DNA of 64,000 nucleotides from Mesorhizobium onobrychidis. Its GTDB lineage: Bacteria; Pseudomonadota; Alphaproteobacteria; Rhizobiales; Rhizobiaceae. Positions 8,976 to 20,755 of the stretch are shown here, piece after piece. Location: positions 6,553,501 through 6,617,500 of the forward strand of contig NZ_CP062229.1 of the NCBI RefSeq assembly GCF_024707545.1. The letters run 5' to 3'. Position numbers and translations under genes: made by a program. How positions within the stretch are numbered: the first letter of the stretch is position 1; the number at the start of each line of letters is the position of its first letter. Below the pieces are notes generated by a model. The model was not told the DNA's origin, did not search any database, and worked only from the letters and a program-made list of their open reading frames with translations.

Positions 8976-9899
8976 GTGGCACAAGACAGCCAAACCCTTC
9001 ATGGCGACGGCATCTCGGCTGTCATAATCGGGCAGGGTGCCGAACTTGTGTCGCTGCAGGATGCGCAAGGATTTGAGTTCCTGTGGCAGGCCGGGCCGGC
9101 CTGGCGGCGCCATTCTCCGGTGCTGTTTCCAATTGTCGGCCGGCTAAAGGGCGATCAACTGCGTCACCGCGGCCAGACCTACACGATGACGCAGCACGGC
9201 TTCGCGCGCGACAAGCCTTTTGTGTGGGCGGACAGGGGGCCTCGATCCTGCACGCTGGTTCTTACCGACGACGCCGACACCCGCGCGCACTACCCCTTCG
9301 CTTTTCGCCTGGCCGTGACTTACACGCTGGAACGCCAGCAACTCGGCGTGACCTTCGAGGTCACCAACACAGGCGACGAGCTGTTGCCGGCCTCCATCGG
9401 TGCGCACCCGGCGTTCAACTGGCCGTTGCTGTCGGAGTTGCCTAAGGAGGCCTACCGCCTGACCTTTGCCGATGATGAGCCGGCGCTGATTCCTCGCCTG
9501 AAGGATGGCCTCCTGCTCGCAGCACCGCGGCCGACGCCGATCGAAGGCAGGACGCTTGCACTATCCGAACGGCTGTTCGATGACGACGCCGTCATCCTGG
9601 ATCGGCCCGCAAGCACCAGCGTGCGCTACGCGGCAGAGCGTGGTCCGGCGATCGAAGTGTCATGGCAGGGATTTCCAGAACTGGGCATCTGGTCAAAGCC
9701 GGGCGGCGCCCCGTTCCTGTGCATCGAACCCTGGCACGGCATAGCAAGCCCTGTGGACTTCGATGGCAACTTCATCGATAAGCCGGGCCTGATGCTGGTT
9801 GCACCGGGGGCGAAGCGGTCGCTTAATTACCGGATCAGGCTGGAGGGTTCGTTGCGCGTCCGAGACGCCGAAGGTCATGATGGCCACACGTGGCAATGA
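8976..9899 (+). CDS. Aldose 1-epimerase-like protein (galactose mutarotase fold, LacX-like)
   Basis: 307 residues. Features of the aldose-1-epimerase superfamily are FEFLWQAGPAWRRHSPVLFP followed by IVGRLKGDQLRHRGQTY, MTQHGFARDKPF (substrate-binding His), ASIGAHPAFNWPL (catalytic GxHPxF-type His) and FLCIEPWHG (catalytic Glu region). The LacX-like subgroup interconverts sugar anomers, though most members are untested. IS debris lies directly upstream, so the first few residues and the native promoter may have been replaced. No operon partner is adjacent. The body of the protein appears intact. Confidence 0.82.
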   Translation: MAQDSQTLHGDGISAVIIGQGAELVSLQDAQGFEFLWQAGPAWRRHSPVLFPIVGRLKGDQLRHRGQTYTMTQHGFARDKPFVWADRGPRSCTLVLTDDADTRAHYPFAFRLAVTYTLERQQLGVTFEVTNTGDELLPASIGAHPAFNWPLLSELPKEAYRLTFADDEPALIPRLKDGLLLAAPRPTPIEGRTLALSERLFDDDAVILDRPASTSVRYAAERGPAIEVSWQGFPELGIWSKPGGAPFLCIEPWHGIASPVDFDGNFIDKPGLMLVAPGAKRSLNYRIRLEGSLRVRDAEGHDGHTWQ

Positions 9900-10084
9900 T
9901 CATTCTCAGCATGTGGCAGACGTGGACCGCGCATTTGGCTGTTTGTGAGCAGCCATATCACGCGATGATGAGCGGCCGATTCGCCCAACCTGTTCATTGA
10001 TTCAGGTGTTTGCGGCTGCGTCAAGAGCATGGGCGCGAGCTTGTGTTCGCATGCTTTCTCGGTGAGTCGAAGGCGGTAAGCGTT

Positions 10085-10185
10085 GTGAACGAGGATGATG
10101 ACACTGGTGCGCTCGTAGAGCTTCGAGACGAGGTGGAAGAGCAACTGCCCGCCGCCCTGGGCGAGGGGGAGTTAGCCGACTCATC
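10085..10185 (-). pseudogene. IS21-type IstB remnant
   Basis: The minus strand reads [20 protein letters not shown], then SVII, matching the C-terminal third of IstB helper ATPases ([19 protein letters not shown]). The sequence then runs into unrelated DNA. Unrelated to the intact IS21 at 15.5-17.9 kb except by family. Confidence 0.65.
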
Positions 10186-10194
10186 GACATCGCC

Positions 10195-10385
10195 AAGCGG
10201 GTCGGGCCGCATACGCTACGCAACAGCTTCGCCACCCACCTTCTTGAAGACGGCACCGACATTCGGGGCATCCAGGTCCTGCTTGGGCAGCCAAGCTCGA
10301 CAACACCGCCTTCTACACCAACGCCGGACCCGCACGGTACGCTCCGTAACCAGTCCGCTCGACAAGCTTGGCCTGTTCAAGCAGG
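10195..10385 (+). pseudogene. IS91-associated tyrosine recombinase remnant
   Basis: Reads [20 protein letters not shown], then [12 protein letters not shown] and NTAFYTNAG in shifted frames. This corresponds to the HxLR...H...LG..Y core of the integrase that accompanies IS91-type transposases. The RH pair is altered (LRNSF) and the frame breaks twice. Confidence 0.65.
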
Positions 10386-10577
10386 CACAGAGCTCGCCCG
10401 ACGGCTGAGCGCCTCGATCGAGTCGCCGACATGTTCCGTGCTTCCTGGCCTGCCTACCGGGTCGCCCATGCAGGGCAGCTCAGCCTCGTCCACCTCAAGG
10501 TCATGTCGGCGATCGAGCATTGTCGCACCGCAGCACTTGGTGGACAGGTCGAGGCCTGCGAGGACTGTGGCCACTGA
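10386..10577 (+). pseudogene. IS91-family transposase, N-terminal remnant
   Basis: Reads [20 protein letters not shown], then [20 protein letters not shown] and CEDCGH. This is the zinc-finger start of IS91/IS801-type transposases and parallels the copy beginning at 41579 (ADIFRCYGEAYRA...CDQCGHRR). It is cut off after the first CxxC pair. Confidence 0.75.
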
Positions 10578-10741
10578 CGCATCGCACAACAGCTGCCTTA
10601 TGGGCAGATCCAGTAATGGGGAGCTGGAGTGCCGGCATCGGCATTTTTCGGTGAATTGTTGCGCTTTTTGTCTCCATAACAACGCGGTCCTGCGCCTCCG
10701 TCAGCTCGGCCACCGATGGCCGGTCACAAACGGAGACAAGC

Positions 10742-11110
10742 ATGTTGGAGACTTACTTCTCGGCATCGAAGCTTCTGGGGCATCTGCGGAGCGGGCCAAG
10801 CGGACCATACCTTGACGGTTTCGCGGCCGCGCTCGAACGGCAAGGCTATAGTGCCGGCACGGCCGCGCGATATTTGCGGGCGGCAGCTCACCTCGGCCAT
10901 GTCGTGGCTCGGCAAGGGGCAATGCCCAGCGACATTGATCTGGCGGTGTTCTGCGAGCACTTGCGCACTTGTCGATGTCCGCGCGCCATGGGCGGGCGTC
11001 GCAACCACCACACCATTTTCGGCGCCAGGCTCTTTCGCCAGCACCTTGTCGAAATCGGCGTTTGCCAGTCCGCCGCTGCCGCATTGCAGCATGCCGAGCC
11101 GTGCACCGCG
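10742..11110 (+). pseudogene. Site-specific integrase, N-terminal remnant
   Basis: Reads [20 protein letters not shown], then [20 protein letters not shown] and RYLRAAAHLGHVVARQG, a SAM-like core-binding domain of the tyrosine recombinases found in IS91- and RIT-like elements. The frame then degenerates and no catalytic R-H-R-Y domain follows, so it is a remnant. Confidence 0.6.
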
Positions 11111-11479
11111 GGGCGTCCGCTCCCACCATCAAGCTCTACGCCCGCGACGCCGCCCATGATGGCGGCACTCGGGGACGATCCGAAGGGCCTTTGCGCGCCG
11201 CTAGTCAAAGTCGCCGCCTGGCTGTCGCCAGCAACGCTGCACCTCAGCGTCAACGACCCAATGGCGCCGTCTCTCGCGTCGCAGATAGTCCTGCATCGCG
11301 GCGACGAGCGCCGCCCAAGAGCGATCGGCGAGATCGCTCCGGTGCCTCGGACACACTGTCGAGCCCTAAATCCCCATAGCCTCGCCCGCCATCCCGCGGT
11401 TCAGTTCAATCAGGCTTCAATGTAGTCGCGACCCGTGCGTGCCCGCCCAATCGCGCCCGCGACTACACAGAACCCTCCA
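11111..11479. other. No gene recognised
   Basis: Degenerate sequence following the integrase remnant and leading into the 25-bp inverted repeat at 11480. Confidence 0.35.
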
Positions 11480-11504
11480 GAATCCCTTAAATCGCGACAC
11501 GCTT
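11480..11504. repeat. 25-bp inverted repeat, left copy
   Basis: This 25-base sequence (GAATCCCTTAAATCGCGACA...) is present as an exact inverted copy at 14431-14455. The pair brackets the effector-like gene and its tts box. It may be the terminal repeat of an unidentified transposable unit, or two ends of separate IS copies. Confidence 0.7.
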
Positions 11505-13856
11505 TTAAGTGGTCAACAAGGACTTACAGAACGCGGGAGTGAGCTTGCCGCGGTGGATTGCGACGCTTTCGTGGGTCGCAGCACGGGCCTCCTCCCACTG
11601 CCGATTGTGACCACGCTGTTGATTGGATTTGACATGGCAAGCGGCGAACTCGGCGGTGTCCAGCGTTGCCAACTGCCGCGCATATACCGGGCGTTTCGTA
11701 TGAATGTGGACCCACATCGGACTCGGCTTTGTACCATTGTGCAGCGCCTTGGGCTGGAGCCTGATCTCGAACAGAGAGCCCGGCTCGTGATGCAACGTAT
11801 ACGGCTGACCCGGTGTGATCAGCTCCCCGGCCGTCCGCAATTGCTCAAGGTACTTCTGCGACGGAAGTGCGTAGGTCTTCATGCAATCGATCGCAATAGG
11901 TTGCTCGTTCAATGCCTTCGCCAGTCCCTGAGCCTGGCTCAACATGTTGTTTAGCTGTTCTTTGTCTTTGTGGAATTTAGGTATTTGCCCACTCGAGAGC
12001 AGGAGGAGCAAACGCGGCTCCTTAAACGCTGCCAGACAGGCCTCCATCTCGGCGGCTTGGGTCTGAAGACGATCGACCACAGTGTCGGCGATGTGTTCGG
12101 CGTCCTCGGGGCTCATCTTGCGCGCTTGCGAGATTTTGCTTTGCAGACCAGCCAGATCGAACTGCAGGAGTTCGGTCAACCTTGCGAGTAGTGGCGTCAG
12201 CATCTCCTCCTTGGCTGGGGGGGTGTGCCAGGTCTCCAAGCGTGCTGCCGCCTCCTCTGCACTCTTCTGCGCCTCCTCGGCACTCTTCTGCGCCTGCTCT
12301 GCACTCAAGAGCTTCTTCGTACCTAGATTCGTGCGTATGAGCACCTTGGCTGCCGGCGCCGGGTCTTTGACGCCCGCAGCGATTTGCGGCGACTGTTGGC
12401 CGACGGCCGAATTGCTAGCGCCGGCGACCGAGGTGCTAGCGCCAGCGGCCTGCTTGGACTTGCCTTTCCCCTTCCCCTTCCTAGGCGCTGCGGCCGGTAT
12501 TCCAGCGCCCGTGTCCGCCGGCGGTGCAACGATGGCCGGCCAGTCCGGCTGCAGTGCCAGTAGGTGCCCAACATGGTCCGCAGTGATCGACGCGTCCTTC
12601 GCGATCTCGTCCAACAGTTCTAGTGGGAGGCCGCCACTTGTAGGCTGATCGCTCAGGTTAGCGTGCATGTCCAGTAGCGCCGCTTCAAATTCCGAAAGCC
12701 GCTTGACGACGCCTTCCAAAACGGCGCAATGATCTGCGTCGAGCGGGCGTCCCGTGTCGTCCCTAACAGCAGGTACTGCCGACGTGAATGCCGGAGCAAC
12801 GTCGTCCACGAAGGTATCCAGCAGAGGCAGCCGCCCCTCTTTAAACATGAGGATTTCCCTCACTGCTGGTTCGAACGTGCCCTCCTGCGACTCAATTTTG
12901 ACGTGCGCCGAATCGATCCGCGCCAATCCCAGCGCGAATCGAGCAAGCATCAGCTCGCCGGTCGTCCTGCGCATGAGGATCTGATTTTCCCGCCGTATGT
13001 CGGCCGTTGGATTTGGTAAGCTGGCTCTGGTGGCGGCGGCGTATCGCTGCCGTTCGCAGCCCGAAATCCTCTTTTCCCACCAGTTTATTTGGGCAACATG
13101 CGCCTTCGCCACGCTGAGGTACATTTTGGTCACCTGGTCCGGGCTAGCCCGGGATTTAAGCTCCCTGACCATTTCTAGCGATTGGGTTATGTACGCTTCC
13201 AACTTCGTGCGAGTCGGTTCTGTCAGTTTGCAGTGGTTCTCCACCGCAACAAGCATGACGTCGCAGCATTGACGCACTTTCCTGTCGGGCATAGTGCTCC
13301 GCGCCAAAGCTGGCGACGGGCTCAGGCTCGCGTAATGATCCAGAACTGCTAAGCCTGCAACTACGACCCGGTCCATCGGTTCTGGCTCGTCGGGGGTTTG
13401 CACCGCGGACTGACGGCAAGCGAGCAGTTCCCCAAAGAGCTCGTCCATTCGTCCCTGGGGTGACACGGAAATGGGGACCGCCACACCCGAAGGTGGCGGC
13501 TGGCTGGCGAGCGGCGCCAGGGTTTCGCCGTCAGACATTGAGTGAACACTGCGCCGCCGAAGACGAGCTGCACGTGACGGGCCGGCTGCATGCCGCGCAG
13601 TGTCCAGGGCTCGGTCTACGCCAACGGAGGAACCGGACTGCCTGTCGCGCAGGGTATCATCGGCACCGCGATTCATTGGAACGGAGGGCGTCCTTCTATC
13701 TATGGCAACAGAGCGCATCTGCTCCACGACGGCATCGAACGACTGGCCGCCTTCCCCAGGCGCAAGACTTGATTGCGAGCGCGAACTGCTCGCCTCCCCC
13801 GCCCTGCCGGCTCTGTTTTCAGTCCGCGATCTCCCAGATGTGCCAATGCCCGTCAT
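11505..13856 (-). CDS. Candidate type III secretion effector (783 residues)
   Basis: A large soluble protein with no signal peptide or membrane helix. The first 60 residues are rich in Ser, Gly and Arg (SGRSRTENRAGRAGEASSSR), typical of type III secretion signals. It has a good GGAG site before ATG 13856 and a tts-box-like sequence about 230 bases upstream. The body is mostly helical. A Lys/Gly linker (RKGKGKGKSKQ, about 462-472) is followed by an Ala-rich stretch and a short tandem repeat (two to three copies of SAEEAQK, about 525-540), with further coiled-coil-like sequence after it. Overall layout recalls XopP/HLK-type effectors of plant pathogens, but this is a weak impression and no catalytic motif is visible. 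Other frames are shadows. The function is unknown. Confidence 0.6.
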   Translation of the reverse strand: MTGIGTSGRSRTENRAGRAGEASSSRSQSSLAPGEGGQSFDAVVEQMRSVAIDRRTPSVPMNRGADDTLRDRQSGSSVGVDRALDTARHAAGPSRAARLRRRSVHSMSDGETLAPLASQPPPSGVAVPISVSPQGRMDELFGELLACRQSAVQTPDEPEPMDRVVVAGLAVLDHYASLSPSPALARSTMPDRKVRQCCDVMLVAVENHCKLTEPTRTKLEAYITQSLEMVRELKSRASPDQVTKMYLSVAKAHVAQINWWEKRISGCERQRYAAATRASLPNPTADIRRENQILMRRTTGELMLARFALGLARIDSAHVKIESQEGTFEPAVREILMFKEGRLPLLDTFVDDVAPAFTSAVPAVRDDTGRPLDADHCAVLEGVVKRLSEFEAALLDMHANLSDQPTSGGLPLELLDEIAKDASITADHVGHLLALQPDWPAIVAPPADTGAGIPAAAPRKGKGKGKSKQAAGASTSVAGASNSAVGQQSPQIAAGVKDPAPAAKVLIRTNLGTKKLLSAEQAQKSAEEAQKSAEEAAARLETWHTPPAKEEMLTPLLARLTELLQFDLAGLQSKISQARKMSPEDAEHIADTVVDRLQTQAAEMEACLAAFKEPRLLLLLSSGQIPKFHKDKEQLNNMLSQAQGLAKALNEQPIAIDCMKTYALPSQKYLEQLRTAGELITPGQPYTLHHEPGSLFEIRLQPKALHNGTKPSPMWVHIHTKRPVYARQLATLDTAEFAACHVKSNQQRGHNRQWEEARAATHESVAIHRGKLTPAFCKSLLTT

Positions 13857-14430
13857 ATTCCGTCTCCGTTATAGGCGAGAATGTGTTTGTCTATTGATGT
13901 TGGGGCTGATGTCGCTGAGCGCTCGTGCATCCAGGCTTTCATGAGTGCAATGCGCCTCGTCAGCTTCGCCAATGCGCGTGTGGTGCGCATTGGACGGGCG
14001 ACCGATTCACTATTCCAAGATTCTCACGCCGTCTTTCCGCGCCGCCAGGCCAGTTAGGCACGGCGCGTCTAGATAGATCGCTTGGCTGACGATTAGCTGA
14101 CAAAGAGTTTTTTCTGGACGCGCGAAATCCGACCTGCCTCAAGCGTTTAACCATTGGTGGAAAACCCAGGCCTGCACCGGCCTCGCGAAGCGCCGGATCA
14201 GGTCGTCTGGGTTGCGAAGGGCGCTGTCACTTTGTCGAGGGATCACGTGAAGGGACAAAGACGCGGTAGCACACGCAGTGCTGGGTCACCGGTTTGCAAC
14301 CGCGTTGAGGCGATGGGAATGTGTGGCATTCAGAGCTTTGGAGCAGACAGATCGGGACGAAGAGATTAGGCAGAACGATATGATCGACATGAAGCGTTTC
14401 CACCTCGCTTGCGGCCGCCGCGTTTTGCTA
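13857..14430. other. Effector upstream region and leader
   Basis: Non-coding on present evidence. Holds the tts-box-like site at 14082-14105 and a leader of about 200 bases before the effector ATG. Frames on either strand lack family signatures. Confidence 0.45.
14082..14105 (-). promoter_or_regulatory. tts-box-like site (TtsI target)
   Basis: The minus strand reads GTCAGCTAATCGTCAGCC. From memory, the rhizobial tts consensus core is GTCAGCTTnTCGAAAGCT; most positions match, including GTCAGCT, TCG and AGC. It faces the effector gene at 13856. TtsI boxes mark genes of the flavonoid-induced type III regulon. Confidence 0.55.
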
Positions 14431-14455
14431 AAGCGTGTCGCGATTTAAGGGATTC
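14431..14455. repeat. 25-bp inverted repeat, right copy
   Basis: Exact inverse of 11480-11504. It is immediately followed, on the intron side, by the 3' end of the group II intron, so the intron sits at or inside this repeat. Confidence 0.7.
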
Positions 14456-14551
14456 AGGATTGATCGGGATAGGGGGACGCCTCGCGGCGCCGCCCCTCCC
14501 ACACCACCGGGCATACGGATCACGTACCACGGCGGTTCGACCGGATTACGC
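14456..14551 (-). ncRNA. Group II intron 3' RNA domains
   Basis: After the reverse transcriptase stop the minus strand runs GTGGTACGTGATCCGTATGC, then GGTGGTGTGGGAGGGG, a GC hairpin and CCCCCTATCCCGAT. This has the form of domains V/VI and the 3' splice end of bacterial group II introns, and matches the shorter copy at 2559-2640. Confidence 0.7.
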
Positions 14552-15518
14552 TTAGACAGAGACATAGAGACGGGGGAGGCCGAGCGACTCGAAGTGATGG
14601 TTGCGCAGGGCCTGTTGGACCGCCGGGTGTCCTGACATGCGCCAGAATCCCGTCGGTGAACCGGCAGCAACCGCGGCCCGGAGCTTTGGCACGCCACGAC
14701 GGCGCAGCTCCTTGTAGCGGTTGTGCCCGTTCCCCCATTGCCGCCAAAGATACATGCGTAGTCTTCGGCGGGTCCACGCTTCCAAGTTCGTAAGCACCCG
14801 CGGGGTCTGGCAGAAGCCGAAGTAGCCGCGCCATCCGATGAGGTATGGCTTCAGCTCCTTGACCAGCTGCGGCAGACTTATGCCCCGGGTCCGGCGTGTC
14901 ATATCCCGGATCAGCGCCTTGAATTTGGCGAGGGCCTTCGGCGCGATGCGCCGCTCGCTCCCGTCATTCGCGATGCTGAATCCCAGGAACTTCCGCTCCT
15001 CCGGCCGCGCCACCGCGCTCTTCGCCTCGTTGACCTTCAGCCGCAGCTTCTTGGTCAGGAACCGGCTTACGGAAGCCATGACCCGTTCGCCGGCGCGGCG
15101 GCTGCGAACATAGATGTTGCAGTCGTCGGCGTAGCGGCAGAAGCGGAGACCACGTCGGGCCAGTTCCCTGTCGAGGTCGTCGAGCAGGAGGTTACTCAGG
15201 AGGGGCGAGAGCGGACCGCCTTGCGGGGTTCCCTCGTCCACCGGACGGACCAAGCCGTCCTCCATCACCCCGGCATTGAGGAATGCCCGAATGAGTTTGA
15301 GCACACGCTTGTCCGCCACCCTCGCGGCGACGCGCGCCATCAGACTGTCGTGATTGACTCGATCGAAAAATCTTTCGAGATCAAGATCGACCACGTAGCT
15401 GTAGCCCTCGGCAATGTAGCATTGCGCTTGGGCTACCGCCTGATGAGCGGAGCGTCCCGGACGGAAGCCGTAGCTGTGCTCGGAGAATGTCGGGTCCCAC
15501 TGCTCCTGGAGAACCTGC
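14552..15518 (-). pseudogene. ltrA: Group II intron reverse transcriptase/maturase, C-terminal part (split by IS21)
   Basis: This part encodes the bulk of the intron-encoded protein. It includes YGFRPGRSAHQAVAQAQ, DLERFFDRVNHD, the EGTPQGGPLSPLLSN block, and the polymerase active site CRYADDCNIYV (YADD). The X/maturase domain and the C-terminal HPAVQQALRNHHFESLGLPR also follow. The N-terminal part lies at 17856-18234. Removing the IS21 and one copy of the CCTGC duplication restores a continuous frame (QALLQV/LQEQW), so the insertion is the only visible lesion. The intron is therefore recently disabled; it could still splice only if a maturase is supplied in trans. Confidence 0.9.
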
Positions 15519-15657
15519 TGTCGATACCGGATCAATACTCCCCAGAAGTGCCGTTTGAATCTTCCCCAGTTTAGCGTTGCCGCCGGTCTTCCGGGGCGCG
15601 CCCCGGAGGACCGGCGGCACGTCATCACCGATACTGCTCTCGATGGTCGAGAGGGGA

Positions 15658-17804
<2,147 letters not shown>

Positions 17805-17855
17805 TTGGGGAATTTTACTTCGGCACTTTTGGGGAAATTTCACCCGGTATTGACA

Positions 17856-18234
17856 CCTGCAGCAGGGCTTGCTGGATCAGCCTGTCGACGACGCAAGGCA
17901 CGCCGAGCTTTCTGACCCCGCCCTCCGGCTTGGGGATTTCGACCCGCTTGACCGGCTGCGGCTGGTAGGTTCCCTTGAGCAATCGATCCCGAATGCTTGG
18001 CCAGTGCTCACGCAGGTAGCCCTTGGCGTCGTCGATGGTCATCCCATCCACGCCTGGACCGCCCTTGTTGCTTCGAACGCGTTTCCACGCTGTTTCCAGA
18101 TTCTCTCGGCTACATACCGTCTCCATTAGCTGTTCTGTCCAAGCCGGGCTTTCGGGTGCGGACTTCGCCACGAGTGGTCTAACCCGATCCTGCCCCTTAA
18201 CCTGCGCCCAGGATTTGCTGGCCGGCGTCGCCAT
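17856..18234 (-). pseudogene. ltrA: Group II intron reverse transcriptase, N-terminal part
   Basis: Starts MATPASKSWAQVKGQDRVRP and carries NLETAWKRVRSNKGGPGVDG, YQPQPVKRVEIPKPEGGVRK and LGVPCVVDRLIQQALLQV, the RT-0/RT-1 region of intron-encoded proteins. It ends exactly where IS21 is inserted and continues in frame at 15513 on the other side. Together the protein would be about 450 residues, normal for this class. Confidence 0.9.
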
Positions 18235-18445
18235 CGTCGAGCGCGCCGGGCCTGCGGTGCTCGAGATGCTTCACGCCCGTACGATAGGTGAAAACCGCAC
18301 CCGCTTCGGCATTGTCGTTGACTATCTTCTTGCCCAAACCCGTTGCCGTCCGGTTCACAGCAGTTGTGGTTAATTTGAGACTCAGTGCTCGGTCATTCTC
18401 GCAATTAAGCGCAGCGTCCCGTCTAAACAGGCGCATTCTTACGTT
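18235..18445 (-). ncRNA. Group II intron 5' RNA region (approximate)
   Basis: The sequence between the reverse transcriptase start and about 18440 is GC-rich and non-coding and should contain intron domains I to IV. I could not place the 5' splice end exactly; a sequence AATGCGCCTG near 18430 resembles a decayed GTGCG start. Confidence 0.45.
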
Positions 18446-18610
18446 TAAGTGCAGTGCGACACCATGGGCTCTCGCCCCTCTCCCTTAGCCACACGAGGCG
18501 CGCCAGCTCACGTGTCGTAGGTGCGCGCCACGGCAACCGCTTCATCTTGTCAACCAGCCGCTCCAGCGATCCTGCGTTCCAGGTCCGCAAAGAAATGATG
18601 CGGCGTGACG

Positions 18611-18916
18611 CTACCGAGACGGTGCATCTCGGCCAGGTTCCACACATACGGATAGGCGACCATGGAAATCGGATCGAGGCGAGGCCTTGGACGGTTCAGC
18701 CTTGGTCAGAATGCCGCCGCCCACGAGCCGATCAGCCTTCTCGATGATTTGACGCACCCTCGTTTTCGACAGGCTATGTTCCTGCGCCAGGTCGGCGAAA
18801 CTCTTGCCCTTCAGAAAGCCTTCGACCAAGGCGACGTTCGTATCGACGGTCGGGCTAAATCCCCAGCAGGCCCGCAGTTTTTCCAGTATCATCAGTTCGT
18901 TCATCCGGTTGTTCAC
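18611..18916 (-). CDS. Small helix-turn-helix protein
   Basis: 101 residues. The region VALVEGFLKGKSFADLAQEH, then SLSKTRVRQIIEKADRLV reads as a helix-turn-helix of the kind seen in small DNA-binding proteins and sigma-factor region 4 (x-x-x-A-x-x-x-x-x-S-x-x-R-V-R-Q-I). The C-terminal 25 residues are basic and probably unstructured. The start at 18916 (MNNRMNELMILEKL) looks plausible; Met5 is an alternative. No partner gene is adjacent. The family is not recognised by name. Confidence 0.5.
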   Translation of the reverse strand: MNNRMNELMILEKLRACWGFSPTVDTNVALVEGFLKGKSFADLAQEHSLSKTRVRQIIEKADRLVGGGILTKAEPSKASPRSDFHGRLSVCVEPGRDAPSR

Positions 18917-19438
18917 GCCCTGGCTCGCTTCACGAAAATGGGGCTGCTAAAAGCCTCAGCGTTCATTCGTTCCCCTCCACCTGCTCCATAGCCAATTTGC
19001 ACGACCCGGGCCGCATCGACGCCCGCCGACCATTGCAGAAATGTGCTGTCAGGGCGATGACGATTCAAGAGGAAGAAGATGCGTGATCTGCATCCTCGGT
19101 AAGCAGTTCGGCTGCGCATCACCGCGAAGTCCGGCGAAGCCTGCTCAGGCATCTATCTTCCTTCCTGGCCTGATCTGAGGAGAACATACCCCCGGGTGCC
19201 GTCATTCTCTAACGGCGGATGAACCACACAAATTGAAAGGCTCCGATTAACTGCCGAGCCACAATATGACCGCCTGCGAAGTGAGGGCCCGCATGAACTG
19301 CCCGATGACCGCCGACGCAACCTCGCAGCTTCGTGAGATCTGACCGGCTGACAACTATTTGCCAAGACATTCCTGATGCGGCGGCTATGCACGGAACTGA
19401 GCATCTGTTCAGGGCCACGGATGTGCTATACGGCTTTG
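18917..19438. other. Intergenic, nothing recognised
   Basis: Several frames on both strands but no family signature. Probably upstream sequence of the DUF309 gene mixed with debris. Confidence 0.35.
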
Positions 19439-20020
19439 ATGGCTATTGGTTCGATGTTGCGCCGGCGCTGGCTGCCGGAAAAGAGCTTTCCATCCTATGC
19501 GTATCTGCCGGGCAGGCAACCGCATCCCGTGCGCGATCCCGCGGGACATAGCTACAATAGCGAAGCCATGCCGTTGGCGGCAGAGGCGTCGCTGGACTCA
19601 GACATATTCCTTTGGGGTCTCGACCTCTTCAACCATGGTTATTACTGGGAAGCCCATGAGGCGTGGGAGGGTCTGTGGCAAGTTGCAGACCGAGGCGTTC
19701 CGCTTCGGACGCTCTTCAAGGGATTGATCCTGTTATCGGCGGCCGGCGTGAAGATCCGCGAGGGCAAGCAGGCGGCGGCGATGCGTCATGCCGGACGCGC
19801 CGCGGCGCTTCTACGTCGGCTGAACATGGCGGATCATACCTTGGAGTGTGCGCTCGGCATGTCACCCGCAGCGCTCGCCGAATACGCAGAAGCCGCGGCA
19901 CGGATCCCGGCAGCCTTGCGGGCGACAGCGCTCGGTCAGCCCCAACCCGTGTTTGACTTCATTCTCGGACCAAGCTCCGGCGAAAGGCCGATCAGCTCGC
20001 AAAAAAACAAACAGTCATGA
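19439..20020 (+). CDS. DUF309 domain protein
   Basis: 193 residues from ATG 19439 (MAIGSMLRRRWLPEKSFPSY); the longer frame from 19376 adds unlike residues, and Met at 19454 is another option. The N-terminal AYLPGRQPHPVRDPAGHSYN and core GLDLFNHGYYWEAHEAWEGL, then FKGLILLSAAGVKIREGKQ, define the DUF309 helical fold (conserved FN-x-G-x-YxEAHExWE). The family is common in alphaproteobacteria and has no settled biochemical role. It is a single gene with no evident operon. The C-terminal tail is Ser/Lys-rich. Confidence 0.8.
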   Translation: MAIGSMLRRRWLPEKSFPSYAYLPGRQPHPVRDPAGHSYNSEAMPLAAEASLDSDIFLWGLDLFNHGYYWEAHEAWEGLWQVADRGVPLRTLFKGLILLSAAGVKIREGKQAAAMRHAGRAAALLRRLNMADHTLECALGMSPAALAEYAEAAARIPAALRATALGQPQPVFDFILGPSSGERPISSQKNKQS

Positions 20021-20290
20021 CGAACGACGAATGCCAGGTTTCGTTCACTTGGCCGTATTTTCGTGTAGCGCGGAATTTCGTCACGTTTGTTTCGGAATTA
20101 CAAAAGCTCAAGACGGCATGGCTGCATATCGGTTCCGGCGCCTGGCAGCCGAAACGATTTCCGGGGCGAACGCCTATTAGCAATCGCTTATGGCGATACT
20201 TATGCTGCCAAGACATTTATTGCCTTCAGCTACAATCATCACTATGTAGCAAGACTTCGCCTGCTGTCTTCAAGCCACCCGGAGAATTTC

Positions 20291-20755
20291 ATGACAGAAG
20301 AAGCCGATCACAACCTCGACGCCCTCATCGAGCTTACCGCCGATGTCGTCTCAGCCTATGTCTCGAACAATCCGGTCCCAGTGGGCGATCTCCCCGCCCT
20401 GATCGGCCAAGTACATGCAGCACTGAAAGGAACGGCCGGCAGCGTTTCCGCAGAACAGCCGCAGGCTCTCAAGCCTGCTGTTGCGATCAAGAAGTCGGTG
20501 ATGGCAGACTACATCGTCTGCCTTGACGATGGAAAGAAGTTCAAATCGCTAAAGCGCCATCTGTCGACCCACTATGGCCTCACGCCGGACGAATATCGCG
20601 CCAAATGGGGCCTGCCGGCGGACTATCCCATGGTCGCGCCGAATTACGCCGCTGCGCGCTCGGCCTTGGCCAAGACCATGGGTCTCGGCCGCAAACCGAA
20701 AGAGTCGGAAACGCCGGCGCCGGCGAAGCGGACCGGCAAGAAGGTCGCAGCTTGA
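20291..20755 (+). CDS. MucR/Ros family transcriptional regulator
   Basis: 154 residues from ATG 20291, which follows GGAG. The family layout is complete: [33 protein letters not shown], the zinc-finger region [20 protein letters not shown] with [16 protein letters not shown], and [20 protein letters not shown]. The finger has one Cys plus two His, with Asp in the usual second position (CLDD), as in many MucR proteins. MucR regulators control exopolysaccharide, motility and symbiosis genes in rhizobia; island-borne paralogues are common. Stand-alone gene. Confidence 0.92.
   Translation: MTEEADHNLDALIELTADVVSAYVSNNPVPVGDLPALIGQVHAALKGTAGSVSAEQPQALKPAVAIKKSVMADYIVCLDDGKKFKSLKRHLSTHYGLTPDEYRAKWGLPADYPMVAPNYAAARSALAKTMGLGRKPKESETPAPAKRTGKKVAA

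Noticed and set aside
9730..9765. Sigma-54-like TGGCACGGCATAGCA
   Set aside because: It lies inside the aldose-epimerase coding region and the -12 element does not match TTGC.
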